The notes under the pieces were generated by a model. That model was not told the DNA's origin, made no database searches, and saw nothing but the letters and a program-made list of their open reading frames with translations. Below are positions 8,647 through 17,352 of a stretch of 64,000 nt of DNA, in pieces. The position numbers were made by a program, and so were the translations under genes. Location of the stretch: NCBI RefSeq assembly GCF_002906855.1, contig NZ_MINI01000028.1, positions 2,356,001-2,420,000 on the forward strand, read 5' to 3'. Origin of the DNA: Pseudomonas putida. GTDB taxonomy: Bacteria; Pseudomonadota; Gammaproteobacteria; Pseudomonadales; Pseudomonadaceae. The first letter of the stretch is position 1; each line of letters starts with the position of its first letter.

Positions 8647-8665
8647 GGGGCTGCGCAGCAGCCCC
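8647..8665 (+). terminator. hairpin downstream of the aminotransferase
   Basis: GGGGCTGC, a 3-base loop, then GCAGCCCC: a perfect 8-bp GC-rich stem 10 bp after the stop codon. There is no clear T-run after it, so it may be a weak terminator or an mRNA-stabilising hairpin. Confidence 0.5.
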
Positions 8666-8686
8666 AGGCTTCACAAATCTTCACAA

Positions 8687-8734
8687 AGTTTCAAATGAGA
8701 CAAAATTGACTCATTAAGCTTGCGGAAATATCAT
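8687..8734 (+). promoter_or_regulatory. mexC promoter with putative NfxB operator
   Basis: A -35 TTGACT (8706-8711) and -10 TATCAT (8729-8734) are spaced by 17 bp, about 34 bp before the mexC start. Immediately upstream, AGTTTCAAATGAGACA (8687-8702) matches 12 of 16 positions of the perfect palindrome in front of nfxB (15168-15183). A second partial half-site TGACTCA (8707-8713) overlaps the -35 box. A repressor bound here would block polymerase. NfxB as the binder is inference. Confidence 0.65.
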
Positions 8735-8767
8735 TCGGGCCGTTTTTATCTATAGCTCGGGTGAATC

Positions 8768-9910
8768 ATGAGGCACTTGCGTGCACTAGGAATGGCCAGT
8801 TGCCTGGCCGCTGCCGTCGCTTTAGCCGGCTGCGGCGAGCAGGAAACGCCACCGTCCGCCGCCAACACCACCGTTCCCGTCCAGACCGTCACGGTCGCCG
8901 CCGAACCCTTGGCCCTGGCCTCGACCCTGCCTGGCCGGGTCGAGCCGATGCGCGTGGCGCAAGTCCGCGCCCGGGTGGCCGGCATCGTCCTGCACAAACG
9001 CTTCGAAGAGGGCGCCGACGTCAAGGCCGGTGACGTGCTGTTCCAGATCGATCCGGCGCCATTCAAGGCCGCGCTGTCGCGTGCCGAGGCTGAACTCGCG
9101 CGGGCCCAGTCGGTGATGCTCGAGGCCCAGGCCCGGGTGCGCCGCTACCAGCCGCTGGTGAAAATCGAAGCGGTCAGCCAGCAAGACTTCGACAGCGCCA
9201 GCGCCGACCTGCGCAGCGGCCAGGCGGCCGTGCGTTCGGCCCAGGCCGATGTCGAGACGGCGCAGTTGAACCTCGGATACGCCACGGTCAAGGCACCGAT
9301 CTCCGGCCGCATCGGCCGTGCACTGATCACCGAAGGTGCGTTGGTCGGGCAGGGCGACGCCACGCTGATGGCGCGCATCCAGCAACTCGACCCGATCTAC
9401 ATTGATTTCACCCAGTCCGCTGCCGACGCCCTGCGCCTGCGCCAGGCGCTCAAGGACGGCGTGCTGGCGGCAGGTGAAAACCCGGCCCTGACCGCTCGTG
9501 TGGAAGGTACCGACTACCAACGCCAGGGCACGCTGATGTTCACCGACGTTGCGGTTGACAGCGGTACCGGGCAGGTGACCCTGCGTGGGCGTTTCGACAA
9601 CGCCGACGGCATCCTGCTGCCGGGCATGTATGTGCGTGTGCTGACACCCCAGGGCACTGACAATCAGGCGATCCTGGTCCCGCAACGCGCCATCCAGCGC
9701 GGCAGCGACGGTGAGGCACGGGTGATGCTGGTCGGCAAGGGCGGCATCGCCGAGGCCCGCAGCGTGCGTACCGGTGCCATGCAGGGCGCCCGTTGGCAGG
9801 TCACCGAAGGCCTGCACCCGGGCGACCAGGTGATCGTCGGCAGCCCGGCGGGCCTGGCTGCCGGCATGCCGGTGGCCCCGTCCCCGGCACAACAGGCCGC
9901 GGCGCGGTAA
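8768..9910 (+). CDS. mexC: MexC-like RND efflux periplasmic adaptor lipoprotein
   Basis: A 380-aa membrane-fusion protein. It has a lipoprotein signal peptide ending in ALAGC (lipidated Cys at about residue 22), a biotinyl-lipoyl-like half-motif (RVAGIVLHKRFEEGADVKAGDVLFQIDP), a coiled-coil hairpin rich in Ala/Glu/Arg, a second lipoyl half (APISGRIGRALITEGALVG) and beta-barrel and membrane-proximal domains. It links the inner-membrane pump MexD to OprJ. It is the first gene of a three-gene operon, 15 bp ahead of mexD. Assignment to the MexC branch rests mainly on the very close MexD and OprJ neighbours. Confidence 0.88.
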   Translation: MRHLRALGMASCLAAAVALAGCGEQETPPSAANTTVPVQTVTVAAEPLALASTLPGRVEPMRVAQVRARVAGIVLHKRFEEGADVKAGDVLFQIDPAPFKAALSRAEAELARAQSVMLEAQARVRRYQPLVKIEAVSQQDFDSASADLRSGQAAVRSAQADVETAQLNLGYATVKAPISGRIGRALITEGALVGQGDATLMARIQQLDPIYIDFTQSAADALRLRQALKDGVLAAGENPALTARVEGTDYQRQGTLMFTDVAVDSGTGQVTLRGRFDNADGILLPGMYVRVLTPQGTDNQAILVPQRAIQRGSDGEARVMLVGKGGIAEARSVRTGAMQGARWQVTEGLHPGDQVIVGSPAGLAAGMPVAPSPAQQAAAR

Positions 9911-9925
9911 GGCGAGGGTAGCGAG

Positions 9926-12900
9926 ATGTCCAAGTTCTTCATCAAGCGGCCGAACTTTGCCTGGGTCATGGCGCTGTTCATTTCCCTGGGCGGGTTATTG
10001 GTGATGCCGCTGCTGCCGGTCGCCCGGTACCCCAACGTGGCACCGCCGCAGATCACCATCACCGCCACCTACCCGGGTGCTTCGGCCAAGGTGCTGGTGG
10101 AGTCGGTGACCAGCATCATCGAGGAGTCGCTCAACGGCGCCAAGAACCTGCTGTATTTCGAGTCCACCAACAACTCCAATGGCATGGCCGAGGTGGTGGT
10201 CACCTTCGAGCCGGGCACCGACCCGGAACTGGCCCAGGTGGACGTGCAGAACCGCCTGAAAAAGGCCGAGGCACGCATGCCCCAGGCGGTGACCACCCAG
10301 GGCATCCAGGTCGAGCAGACCAGCGCGGGCTTCTTGCTGATCTACGCCCTGAGCTACAAGGATGTTGCCGGCAAGGCCGACACCACCGCCCTGGGTGACT
10401 ATGCCGCGCGCAACATCAACAACGAGCTGCGCCGGGTGCCCGGTGTCGGCAAGTTGCAGTTCTTCTCTTCGGAAGCGGCCATGCGGGTGTGGGTCGACCC
10501 ACAGAAGCTGGTCGGCTATGGCCTGTCGATCGATGACGTGAGCAACGCCATCCGCGGGCAGAACGTGCAGGTGCCGGCCGGCAGCTTCGGCAGCACGCCG
10601 GGCAGCAGCGAACAGGAACTGACCGCCACCTTGGCGGTGCAAGGCACCCTGAACGACCCAGAGGCCTTTGGCCGTGTGGTGCTGCGCGCCAACCCCGATG
10701 GCTCGCTGGTGCGCCTGGCTGATGTTGCGCGCCTGGAAATTGGCCTGGAGAGCTACAATTTCTCCTCGCGCCTGGACGGCAAGCCGGCGGTGGCCGGCGC
10801 GGTGCAGCTGGCGCCCGGTGCCAACGCGCTGAAAACCGCCGAGCTGGTCAAGGAGCGATTGGCCGAGCTGAGTGAGTTCTTCCCCGAAGGCGTCGAATAT
10901 TCGGTGCCATACGACACCTCGCGCTTTGTCGATGTGGCCATCGAGAAGGTCATCCATACCTTGATCGAAGCCATGGTCCTGGTGTTCCTGGTGATGTTCC
11001 TGTTCCTGCAGAACATCCGTTACACCCTGATCCCGTCGATCGTGGTGCCGGTGTGCCTGCTCGGCACGCTGATAGTGATGAAGTTGCTGGGCTTCTCGGT
11101 GAACATGATGACCATGTTCGGCATGGTGCTGGCCATCGGCATCCTGGTCGACGACGCCATCGTTGTGGTGGAAAACGTCGAGCGGATCATGGCCGAGGAG
11201 GGGCTGTCGCCGGGGCAGGCGACGATCAAGGCCATGGGCCAGGTGTCGGGCGCCATCATTGGCATCACCTTGGTGCTCTCGGCGGTGTTCCTGCCGCTGG
11301 CGTTCATGGCAGGCTCGGTGGGGGTGATCTACCAGCAGTTCTCGCTGTCGCTGGCCGTGTCGATCCTGTTCTCCGGCTTCCTGGCGCTGACCTTCACCCC
11401 GGCCCTGTGCGCCACGCTACTCAAGCCAGTGGCCCCTGGGCACCACGAGAAACGCGGCTTCTTCGGCGTCTTCAACCGTGGCTTCGCCCGCCTTACCGAG
11501 CGCTACTCGGGCATGAACAGCGCGCTGGTCAAACGCGCCGGGCGCTACATGCTGGTGTACGCCGGCATCCTGGCGATGCTCGGCTACTTCTACCTGCGCC
11601 TGCCGGAGTCGTTCGTGCCGGTGGAAGACCAGGGCTATGCCATCGTCGACGTGCAGCTGCCACCAGGTGCCAGCCGCGTGCGCACCGATGCCACCGGCCA
11701 GGCGCTGGAGCAGTTCCTGATGTCGCGCGAGGCGCTGGCCTCGGCGTTCATGGTCAGTGGCTTCAGCTTCTCGGGCATGGGCGAGAACGCCGCACTGGCG
11801 TTCCCCACCTACAAGGACTGGTCAGTGCGCAGCAAGGAACAGTCAGTTGACGCCGAAACCGTCGCCATCAATACCCAGTTCGCGGGCTATGGCGACGGCG
11901 CGATCATGGCGGTCAACCCACCGCCCATCGATGGCCTGGGCAGTTCCGGCGGCTTTGCCTTGCGCCTGCTCGACCGTGGTGGCCTGGGCCGTGAAGCCCT
12001 GTTGGCGGCGCGTGACCAGTTGCTGGGCCAGGCCAACGGCAACCCGGTGATCCTCTACGCGATGATGGAAGGCCTGGCCGAGGCGCCGCAACTGCGGGTC
12101 GCCATCGACCGCGAGAAGGCCCGCGCCCTGGGTGTGAGCTTCGAGACCATCAACAACACCCTCGCCACCGCCTTCGGTTCGGCGGTGATCAACGACTTCA
12201 CCAACGCCGGCCGCCAGCAGCGCGTGGTGGTGCAGGCCGAACAGGGTGAGCGGATGACACCTGAAAGCGTGCTGCGCCTGTACGCACCGAACGCCGATGG
12301 CCAGCAGGTGCCGTTCAGTAGTTTCGTCACCACCCGCTGGGAAGAAGGGCCGGTGCAGATCGTGCGCTACAACGGCTACCCGTCGATCCGCATCGCCGGC
12401 GACGCCGCGCCGGGCTACAGCACCGGTCAGGCCATGGCCGAGATGGAGCGCCTGGTCAGCGATCTGCCACCGGGTATCGGCTATGCCTGGACCGGCCTGT
12501 CCTACCAGGAAAAGGTCTCCAGCGGTCAGGCCACCAGCCTGTTCGCCTTGGCCATCCTGGTGGTGTTCCTGCTGCTGGTGGCGTTGTATGAAAGCTGGGC
12601 GATCCCATTGACGGTAATGCTGATCGTACCCATTGGTGCCTTGGGCGCGGTGCTGGCGGTGATGGTCACCGGCCTACCCAACGATGTGTACTTCAAGGTC
12701 GGCCTGATCACCATCATTGGTCTGGCAGCGAAGAACGCAATCCTCATCGTCGAGTTCGCCAAGGAACTGTGGGAGAAGGGCTACAGCCTGCGCGACGCCG
12801 CCATCGAGGCCGCGCGCCTGCGCTTCCGGCCGATCGTGATGACCTCCATGGCGTTCATCCTCGGCGTAGTGCCCCTGGCCATTGCCAGTGGTGCCGGTGC

Positions 12901-13066
12901 CGCCAGCCAGCGGGCCATCGGCACCGGAGTGATCGGCGGCATGCTCAGTGCCACCTTGCTGGGTGTGGTGTTCGTGCCGATCTGTTTTGTCTGGGTGCTG
13001 TCGCTGCTCAAGCGCAAGCCGGCGCCGCACGCTCAAGCTGCCGAGGTGAATGATGGTCATGCGTAA
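9926..13066 (+). CDS. mexD: MexD-like RND multidrug efflux transporter
   Basis: A 1,046-aa hydrophobe/amphiphile efflux-1 RND pump. The N-terminus ([14 protein letters not shown]) starts TM1; large periplasmic loops contain the porter and docking domains; [16 protein letters not shown] in TM4 holds the two adjacent Asp residues of proton relay. The sequence is strikingly close to P. aeruginosa MexD as I remember it (for example [17 protein letters not shown] and [17 protein letters not shown]). It exports fluoroquinolones, cephalosporins of the zwitterionic type, biocides and dyes in the model species. It overlaps oprJ by a few bases, implying translational coupling. Confidence 0.93.
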   Translation: MSKFFIKRPNFAWVMALFISLGGLLVMPLLPVARYPNVAPPQITITATYPGASAKVLVESVTSIIEESLNGAKNLLYFESTNNSNGMAEVVVTFEPGTDPELAQVDVQNRLKKAEARMPQAVTTQGIQVEQTSAGFLLIYALSYKDVAGKADTTALGDYAARNINNELRRVPGVGKLQFFSSEAAMRVWVDPQKLVGYGLSIDDVSNAIRGQNVQVPAGSFGSTPGSSEQELTATLAVQGTLNDPEAFGRVVLRANPDGSLVRLADVARLEIGLESYNFSSRLDGKPAVAGAVQLAPGANALKTAELVKERLAELSEFFPEGVEYSVPYDTSRFVDVAIEKVIHTLIEAMVLVFLVMFLFLQNIRYTLIPSIVVPVCLLGTLIVMKLLGFSVNMMTMFGMVLAIGILVDDAIVVVENVERIMAEEGLSPGQATIKAMGQVSGAIIGITLVLSAVFLPLAFMAGSVGVIYQQFSLSLAVSILFSGFLALTFTPALCATLLKPVAPGHHEKRGFFGVFNRGFARLTERYSGMNSALVKRAGRYMLVYAGILAMLGYFYLRLPESFVPVEDQGYAIVDVQLPPGASRVRTDATGQALEQFLMSREALASAFMVSGFSFSGMGENAALAFPTYKDWSVRSKEQSVDAETVAINTQFAGYGDGAIMAVNPPPIDGLGSSGGFALRLLDRGGLGREALLAARDQLLGQANGNPVILYAMMEGLAEAPQLRVAIDREKARALGVSFETINNTLATAFGSAVINDFTNAGRQQRVVVQAEQGERMTPESVLRLYAPNADGQQVPFSSFVTTRWEEGPVQIVRYNGYPSIRIAGDAAPGYSTGQAMAEMERLVSDLPPGIGYAWTGLSYQEKVSSGQATSLFALAILVVFLLLVALYESWAIPLTVMLIVPIGALGAVLAVMVTGLPNDVYFKVGLITIIGLAAKNAILIVEFAKELWEKGYSLRDAAIEAARLRFRPIVMTSMAFILGVVPLAIASGAGAASQRAIGTGVIGGMLSATLLGVVFVPICFVWVLSLLKRKPAPHAQAAEVNDGHA

Positions 13067-14456
13067 TCTTGTGGTGCCGTTCGCCCTGGCCGTGCTGGCC
13101 AGCGGCTGCTCCCTGGCACCGACCTATGAGCGCCCCGAGGCACCAGTGTCCAAACAGTGGCAAGACGGGGCAGGGCATGCGGGCCGGCAGGTGGACCAAC
13201 TGGACTGGCAGGCGTTTATCGTCGACCCGGCCCTGCGCCAGCTGGTTGGCACGGCGCTGGGCAACAACCGCTCGCTGCGCCAGACCCTGCTCGATATCGA
13301 ACAGGCCCGGGCGCAATACCGGATCCAGCGGGCCGATCGCGTACCAGGCCTGAATGCCAGCGCGTCGGGCAATCGGCAGCATGTGCCGGGCAGCCTGTCC
13401 AATGATGGACAGGAGGGCGTGACAAGCACATATCAGGTGGGCGTATCGCTGCCGGAATATGAAGTCGATCTGTTCGGCCGGGTGAAGAGCCTCAGCGATG
13501 CCGCGCTGGAGCAATACCTGGCCACCGAGGCAGCCGGTCGCGCCGCACGTATCGCCCTGATCGCCGAAGTCAGCCAGGCCTACCTGAGCCTTGACGGTGC
13601 CGAGCGGCGCCTGGCCCTGACTCGCCAGACCCTGGCCAGCCGCGAGGATTCGCTGGCGCTGATCGGCCAACGCCGAGCGGCAGGCGCCGCCACCGCGCTG
13701 GACCACCAGGAAGCGCTGGGCCTGGTCGAGCAGGCCCGCGCCGAACTGGAAAGCAATTTGCGACAGCAACGCCAGGCGTATAACGCCCTGGTGTTGCTGG
13801 TCGGCAGCGCGGATGCGGGCAAGGCCATCCCGGCCGAACGCCAGGCTGCGCCGAGCGTGCTGCAGGACATCTCGCCTGGCGCGCCGTCGGCGCTGCTGGA
13901 GCGACGTCCGGATATCCTCGCCGCCGAGCATCAGCTGCGGGCGCGCAATGCCGACATCGGTGCAGCACGGGCCGCGTTCTTCCCGCGTATCAGCCTGACC
14001 GGCAGCTTCGGCACGTCGAGCGCGCAGATGTCCGGCCTGTTCGACGGCGGTTCGCGCAGCTGGAGCTTCATGCCGCAGCTGTCGTTGCCGCTGTTCGATG
14101 CCGGGCGCAACCAGGCCGGGCTGAGCCTGGCCGAGGCGCGCAAGGATTCGGCGGTGGCGGCGTATGAGGGCACGATCCAGTCGGCGTTCCGCGAGGTGGC
14201 CGATGCCTTGGCTGCAACCGACACGTTGCGGCGTGAGGAAGTGGCGCGGCGGGCGTTGGCCGATACCAGCCGGGCGACCTTGGCACTGGCCAAGGCACGC
14301 TATGAAGGCGGGATCGACAGCCACCTGCGCTACCTGGATGCCCAGCGCAGCGATTTCGTAAATGAGGCGGCTTACATCGAGGCCAGTACCCAACGCCAGC
14401 TGGCGTTGGTCGACCTGTTCCGCGCCCTGGGCGGCGGGTGGCCGGCGCGCGGCTGA
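13059..14456 (+). CDS. oprJ: OprJ-like outer-membrane efflux channel lipoprotein
   Basis: A 465-aa TolC-family outer membrane factor. The signal peptide [17 protein letters not shown] ends in a lipobox with the acylated Cys at residue 17, followed by SLAPTYERP, which is typical of the OprM/OprJ group. Conserved segments include [34 protein letters not shown] and [11 protein letters not shown]. The start at 13059 was preferred over 13050 and 13053 because it gives the standard OprJ N-terminus. It completes the MexCD-OprJ tripartite pump and is followed by a strong terminator. Confidence 0.92.
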   Translation: MRNLVVPFALAVLASGCSLAPTYERPEAPVSKQWQDGAGHAGRQVDQLDWQAFIVDPALRQLVGTALGNNRSLRQTLLDIEQARAQYRIQRADRVPGLNASASGNRQHVPGSLSNDGQEGVTSTYQVGVSLPEYEVDLFGRVKSLSDAALEQYLATEAAGRAARIALIAEVSQAYLSLDGAERRLALTRQTLASREDSLALIGQRRAAGAATALDHQEALGLVEQARAELESNLRQQRQAYNALVLLVGSADAGKAIPAERQAAPSVLQDISPGAPSALLERRPDILAAEHQLRARNADIGAARAAFFPRISLTGSFGTSSAQMSGLFDGGSRSWSFMPQLSLPLFDAGRNQAGLSLAEARKDSAVAAYEGTIQSAFREVADALAATDTLRREEVARRALADTSRATLALAKARYEGGIDSHLRYLDAQRSDFVNEAAYIEASTQRQLALVDLFRALGGGWPARG

Positions 14457-14491
14457 GCACAGGCTCCTTTGGTTGGATGATCAACCGCGTT

Positions 14492-14524
14492 GGCCCTTGA
14501 GACTTGTGCCCAGGGGCCTTTTTT
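14492..14524 (+). terminator. rho-independent terminator of mexCD-oprJ
   Basis: GGCCCTTG (14492-14499) pairs with CAGGGGCC (14511-14518), with one G-T wobble, and is followed directly by six T. It separates oprJ from the convergent nfxB gene. Confidence 0.8.
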
Positions 14525-14544
14525 GTGTCAGGCCAGCACCGATC

Positions 14545-15102
14545 TCAAGCCCTGGCCAAAGCCCCATGCAGGAACAACTGCTCCAGCGCCACCGCCGAAT
14601 TGGCACTGGCCGCTCGCCCACGCCGCTCGGCATCGACCATGCCGTAGATCTGGGTGATGAACATCTCGGTAAACACCGCCGCACTGATGTCGATACGCAA
14701 CACTCCCAGCTGCTGCGCCCGCAGGAAGAAGCCATCCATTGCCTTGGTATAGGCTAGCCAACGGAGGTCTTCACTGTCCCCCAGCAAGGTATCGGGCCGG
14801 TACTGGAACATCAGGAATACCAGCATTTCACGGTGCTTGAGGTGCTCGGCGATCAGGTGGCGCACGGCGTCCAGCGGTTCGGCGGTGGTCAGCGCGGCAT
14901 TGCTGATGACTTGGTTGAGCACCTGCTCGCCGTGGTTCTCGAGCATGGCCACCAGGTTGTCGCGGGTGCCGCAGAAGCGGTGCAGGGTGGCCTTGCTGAC
15001 GCCAGCGGTCTCGGCCAGCTCCTTGAGGGTTGCGCGGGGGTGGACCACGATGGCGTGGGCCAGGGCCTTGAGTAGGCGTTCGTCGTGGGGCGTGGGTTGC
15101 AT
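14545..15102 (-). CDS. nfxB: NfxB-like transcriptional repressor
   Basis: A 185-aa repressor of the mexCD-oprJ operon. The N-terminal helix-turn-helix (ATLKELAETAGVSKATLHRFCGTRDNLV, residues about 23-50) and the C-terminal half (IDISAAVFTEMFI, YGMVDAERRGRAASANSA) agree closely with NfxB of P. aeruginosa. ATG 15102 was chosen because it aligns with the NfxB start and has a GAGG site 8 bases upstream; an extension to 15117 is possible. In P. aeruginosa nfxB is divergent from mexC; here it is downstream of and convergent with oprJ, more than 6 kb from the operon promoter it should control. Confidence 0.88.
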   Translation of the reverse strand: MQPTPHDERLLKALAHAIVVHPRATLKELAETAGVSKATLHRFCGTRDNLVAMLENHGEQVLNQVISNAALTTAEPLDAVRHLIAEHLKHREMLVFLMFQYRPDTLLGDSEDLRWLAYTKAMDGFFLRAQQLGVLRIDISAAVFTEMFITQIYGMVDAERRGRAASANSAVALEQLFLHGALARA

Positions 15103-15167
15103 CGATGGGCCTCGCATGGGTGCATGCTTGGCATTGTGCAGGAAACAGGAGGGGGATCAAGCCCTGG

Positions 15168-15183
15168 TGTCTCATCTGAGACA
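15168..15183 (-). promoter_or_regulatory. putative NfxB autoregulatory operator
   Basis: TGTCTCATCTGAGACA is a perfect palindrome with 7-bp arms and a 2-bp centre, 66 bp upstream of the nfxB start. A related 16-mer stands at the mexC promoter (8687-8702). A TTGATC/CACAAT promoter pair with 17-bp spacing lies just downstream on the minus strand. Confidence 0.6.
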
Positions 15184-15198
15184 TTTTTGTGTCTTTGT

Positions 15199-15239
15199 CG
15201 GACCTTTCGCGGGCGCGTCCCGCGAAGAGGCCCTTACAG
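15199..15239. repeat. REP element (P. putida type)
   Basis: An imperfect palindrome containing TTTCGCGGGCGCGTCCCGCG and then AAGAGGCCC, matching the common Pseudomonas REP core (CTTCGCGGG ... CCCGCGAAGAGG). It lies between the upstream region of nfxB and the end of rlhA. Confidence 0.7.
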
Positions 15240-15247
15240 ACTCTAAA

Positions 15248-17248
15248 TCAATGCGGCCCGCGCGGAATGGTCTTGAGCAGGTCTTCCGGGCTGATGTGTC
15301 CCACCACCTGAGCCACCGCGCTACCTGGCGTCGGCAAGTCGATGATGTGGTTCTTCATCTTGCCGATCACATGCATTTCGCACGGCTTGCAGTCGAACTT
15401 CAGGGTCAGCACTTCATCGCCCTGGATCAGCTGCATCGGTGCCACCTTGGTGCGCACGCCGGTCACGCCCTTGGCCTGCTTGGGGCACAGGTTGAACGAG
15501 AAGCGCAGGCAGTGCTTGGTGATCATCACCGGCACTTCGCCGTGTTCCTCGTGGGCTTCGTACGCCGCGTCGATCAGCTGCACGCCATGGCGGTGGTAGA
15601 AGTCGCGGGCCTTCTGGTTGTACACGTTGGCCAGAAACGACAGGTGCGACTCCGGATACACCGGTGGCGGCGTGGTCTCGGCCTTGCGCCCGCCACGTGG
15701 GTGCGCCTTCACGCGGGCTTCGGTCAGCGCCTCGATGGCTTCGCGGCGCAGGGCCTTGAGCTGCGAGTTGGGGATGAAGAACGCCTGCGGTGCATCCAGC
15801 TCGATGCGGTTGGCGTGGTACATCGTGGTGCCCAGCTGGCCGAGCAGGTCATGCAACTGGTCCAGTGCCTGCTGTGGCTTGTTGGCAGCGCCGAAGGGGC
15901 CGTCCAGTGCCACCTGCACGCTGACGCCTTCCTCACTGCTGAGGGTCAGCATCAGGCGCTGTTCGCGCAGCACCGCGTGCCATTCCACGCCCACACGGCG
16001 CTCCGATGAAGTACGCTGCAGGGCCTGCTGCCAGTTGTGGTCGAGGTTGCGCGACAGCGGGTGGTTCGGCCGCAGCTTGTGCAGGCCTTCCGGCATTTCG
16101 TTGGGCTCGACGCGGTAGCGGTAGCGCTTCTGGCCGTCTTCCTCGAATTCGCCACGCGGCTCGGCGATGTTGGCGCGGAAACCCACCACTTCACGCTTGA
16201 CCAGCACGTTGAGGCCGTCGCCGTTGGTCAGCGGCACCTCGGTGACGACCTGCATGTCGCGCTTACCGACCTTTTCCACCACACCCACGGCCAGGCCGGT
16301 GAAGGTTGGCGAGTCGAAGGCACCGATGTCGACCTTGCGGTCGGTGACGAAGTAGTCGGTGCTGCCGCGGTGGAAGGTTTTGTCCGGGTCAGGCAGGAAG
16401 AAGTGCTCGGTACGGCCGCTGGAGGCGCGGGCCAGTTCCGGGCGGCCTTCGAGGATGGCGTCGAGTTCCTTGCGGTAGTGGGCGGTGATGTTCTTCACAT
16501 AGCCCATGTCCTTGTAGCGGCCTTCGATCTTGAACGAGCGCACGCCAGCATCGACCAGGTCGGCCAGGTTGGCGGTCTGGTTGTTGTCCTTCATCGACAG
16601 CAGGTGCTTCTCGAACGCCACCACGCGGCCCTGGTCGTCCTTCAGGGTGTACGGCAGGCGGCAGGCCTGGGAGCAGTCACCGCGGTTGGCGCTGCGCCCG
16701 GTCTGGGCGTGGGAGATATTGCACTGGCCGGAGAAGGCCACGCACAGCGCACCGTGGATGAAGAACTCGATGGCCGCGTCGGTTTCGCTGGCGATGGCGC
16801 GGATCTGCTGCAGGTTCAGCTCGCGGGCCAGTACCAGCTGGGAGAACCCGGCCTGGTCGAGGAACTTGGCCCGCTCCAGGGTGCGGATGTCGGTCTGGGT
16901 GCTGGCATGCAGCTCGATGGGCGGGATATCCAGCTCCATCACCCCCAGGTCCTGCACGATCAGCGCGTCGACGCCGGCGTCGTAGAGCTGGTGAATCAGC
17001 TTGCGCGCCGGTTCCAGCTCGTTGTCGTGGAGGATGGTATTGATGGTGGTGAACACGCGTGCATGGTAGCGATGGGCGAACTCGACCAGTTCGGCGATAT
17101 CGCTGACTTCGTTGCAGGCGTTGTGGCGCGCGCCGAAGCTCGGGCCGCCGATGTAGATGGCATCAGCGCCGTGCAGGATCGCCTCGCGGGCGATGGCCAC
17201 GTCACGGGCAGGGCTGAGCAGTTCCAGGTGATTCTTTGGAAGGGACAT
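15248..17248 (-). CDS. rlhA: peptidase U32 family rRNA hydroxylation protein RlhA (YdcP-like)
   Basis: A 666-aa U32-family protein. The family signature is visible as EFFIHGALCVAFSGQC, followed by clustered cysteines (GDCSQACR) that probably hold an iron-sulphur centre. The N-terminal TIM-barrel portion starts LELLSPARDVAIAREAILHGADAIYIGG. The length of about 650-670 residues fits RlhA (YdcP), needed for C2501 hydroxylation in 23S rRNA, rather than the shorter TrhP/YegQ, which acts on tRNA U34. Start 17248 (MSLPKNHLELL) was chosen; a GTG at 17272 is also in frame. The RlhA/TrhP distinction rests on length only. Confidence 0.82.
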   Translation of the reverse strand: MSLPKNHLELLSPARDVAIAREAILHGADAIYIGGPSFGARHNACNEVSDIAELVEFAHRYHARVFTTINTILHDNELEPARKLIHQLYDAGVDALIVQDLGVMELDIPPIELHASTQTDIRTLERAKFLDQAGFSQLVLARELNLQQIRAIASETDAAIEFFIHGALCVAFSGQCNISHAQTGRSANRGDCSQACRLPYTLKDDQGRVVAFEKHLLSMKDNNQTANLADLVDAGVRSFKIEGRYKDMGYVKNITAHYRKELDAILEGRPELARASSGRTEHFFLPDPDKTFHRGSTDYFVTDRKVDIGAFDSPTFTGLAVGVVEKVGKRDMQVVTEVPLTNGDGLNVLVKREVVGFRANIAEPRGEFEEDGQKRYRYRVEPNEMPEGLHKLRPNHPLSRNLDHNWQQALQRTSSERRVGVEWHAVLREQRLMLTLSSEEGVSVQVALDGPFGAANKPQQALDQLHDLLGQLGTTMYHANRIELDAPQAFFIPNSQLKALRREAIEALTEARVKAHPRGGRKAETTPPPVYPESHLSFLANVYNQKARDFYHRHGVQLIDAAYEAHEEHGEVPVMITKHCLRFSFNLCPKQAKGVTGVRTKVAPMQLIQGDEVLTLKFDCKPCEMHVIGKMKNHIIDLPTPGSAVAQVVGHISPEDLLKTIPRGPH

Positions 17249-17352
17249 GTCGTTATAGGTTCGGGCTGTCACGGTTTAGGGCGGCATTGTAGCGGTGAAA
17301 TGCCTGGCTGGCACCTTCGGGTGCCGAGAGGTGTACAGCCAAGCCCAAAAAG

